From NCBI GenBank assembly GCA_965247255.1, contig CBDFGS010000012.1:620001-684000 (forward strand): a DNA stretch of 64,000 nucleotides. The letters are read 5' to 3'. The notes under the pieces were generated by a model. The model was given only the letters and a program-made list of their open reading frames with translations, did no database searches and was not told the DNA's origin. Position 1 is the first letter of the stretch. Each line of letters begins with the position of its first letter. This DNA comes from CBDFGS01 sp965247255 (GTDB lineage Bacteria; Chloroflexota; Dehalococcoidia; Lucifugimonadales; CAUZJF01). Of this stretch, positions 63,578 to 64,000 are shown piece by piece. The position numbers and the translations under genes are program-made.

Positions 63578-64000
63578 ATGCCTAGACCATACGGACTGCT
63601 AAGAGCGGGATTCCCATACCTCAAAACGCTTGGCGAGTTCATTAACACCAGCTTTCCCCACGACGTCGCCTTCGGAAAAGAAGGGCGCATATACATCCTC
63701 TGCGGGGGGAACTCCGGGCCCATCGCTATCGTAAACCTGGAAGACGACGACCTGGGCAGCTTCGGCGCGCCCGATTTCGGCTTCCGGCTACCCTCCCACA
63801 AGTGCAACTCCGGAAACAGTGAATGGCCTGTCCGGGACGGCGCCATCCTCTGGCCGGTGCAGATACTCGTCGACTCGGCGGAGCTCATCTACGTCTCAGA
63901 CGAGGGCGCGCATAGGATCACCGTGTACGATAGGTTCGGGGAGTTCCAGGGGAAGTGGGGCGAGTTCGGCAGCGACGAAGGGCAGATAAACCGGCCCTCT
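63578..64000 (+). CDS. NHL-repeat protein (partial, runs off the window)
   Basis: The first 141 codons of a protein close to the one at 47569-48645: MPRPYGLLRAGFPYLKTLGE, then NTSFPHDVAFGKEGRIYILC, NSGPIAIVNLEDDDLGSFG and GFRLPSHKCNSGNSEWP. AAGGAGG lies ten bases upstream of the ATG. The blade HRITVYDRFGEFQGKWGEFG is the start of the NHL propeller. The pairing with DUF1800 is repeated in the window, so the two proteins may work together, by inference only. Confidence 0.88.
   Translation, partial: MPRPYGLLRAGFPYLKTLGEFINTSFPHDVAFGKEGRIYILCGGNSGPIAIVNLEDDDLGSFGAPDFGFRLPSHKCNSGNSEWPVRDGAILWPVQILVDSAELIYVSDEGAHRITVYDRFGEFQGKWGEFGSDEGQINRPS

Noticed and set aside
1..64000. tRNA and rRNA genes
   Set aside because: No convincing T-loop/acceptor pairing or rRNA signature was found on reading both strands; a covariance-model scan would be decisive.

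Overview
The window is a GC-rich, IS-laden bacterial segment. It shows no rRNA, tRNA, CRISPR or phage module. Gene content suggests an uncultivated Chloroflexota, perhaps a Dehalococcoidia or SAR202-like lineage. The reasons are two mandelate-racemase/enolase-superfamily enzymes, two paralogous Asp-box sialidase-like proteins, repeated DUF1800 and NHL-propeller genes, and LtrA, DinB, YCII and F420/FMN-type small oxidoreductase families. This placement is inference; no phylogenetic marker is present.

Layout. 1-11.7 kb: the tail of a secreted HYR-like protein, separated from its terminator by an IS256-family element. Next comes a giant secreted PKD-repeat protein (about 2,369 aa when reconstructed) split by an IS1380-family element, then a protein kinase. 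11.8-19.4 kb: a second IS1380 copy, a SEC-C protein, a spermidine-synthase-like protein, a GH13 glucosidase, a zinc metallopeptidase, an NHL protein and an APH-type phosphotransferase. 19.6-22.8 kb: a universal-stress-protein remnant and a membrane-anchored collagen-like gene cut by the third IS1380 copy. 23.1-30.5 kb: an amidohydrolase, then a four-gene operon (lipoprotein, membrane-fusion protein, ABC ATPase, MacB/FtsX permease). Its fusion protein carries five lipoyl-like and five peptidoglycan-binding-like repeats. 30.6-37.4 kb: a Gfo/Idh/MocA oxidoreductase, a protein joining an ankyrin-type N-terminus, a bifunctional-nuclease domain and Clp-N repeats, a Rieske pseudogene, and a sialidase/enolase pair. 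37.5-40.4 kb: a DUF4037 gene split by the fourth IS1380 copy. 40.9-50.1 kb: SDR, sialidase paralog, zinc alcohol dehydrogenase, NHL lipoprotein, amidohydrolase, NHL protein, and a DUF1800 gene with an in-frame amber codon. 50.2-55.8 kb: repeat arrays, a gluzincin protease, a response regulator lacking its DNA-binding domain, DinB, PPOX, and an amidohydrolase-2 enzyme. 55.9-64 kb: the fifth IS1380 copy, an enolase-superfamily enzyme, YCII, LtrA, an APH enzyme, and a second DUF1800-NHL pair running off the end.

The main theme is recent IS1380 activity. Five copies in three sequence types sit in clean 5-bp target duplications with a central TWA. Three host genes can be rejoined exactly in frame by removing one element and one duplicate. 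Every copy has an inverted repeat that brackets its own -10 element and buries the transposase Shine-Dalgarno in any read-through transcript. This resembles the anti-impinging-transcription leaders known in IS10 and IS50. The metabolic genes look like a scattered carbohydrate and acid-sugar catabolic repertoire. The two most unusual proteins are the repeat-amplified fusion protein and the ankyrin-N/BFN/Clp-N fusion.
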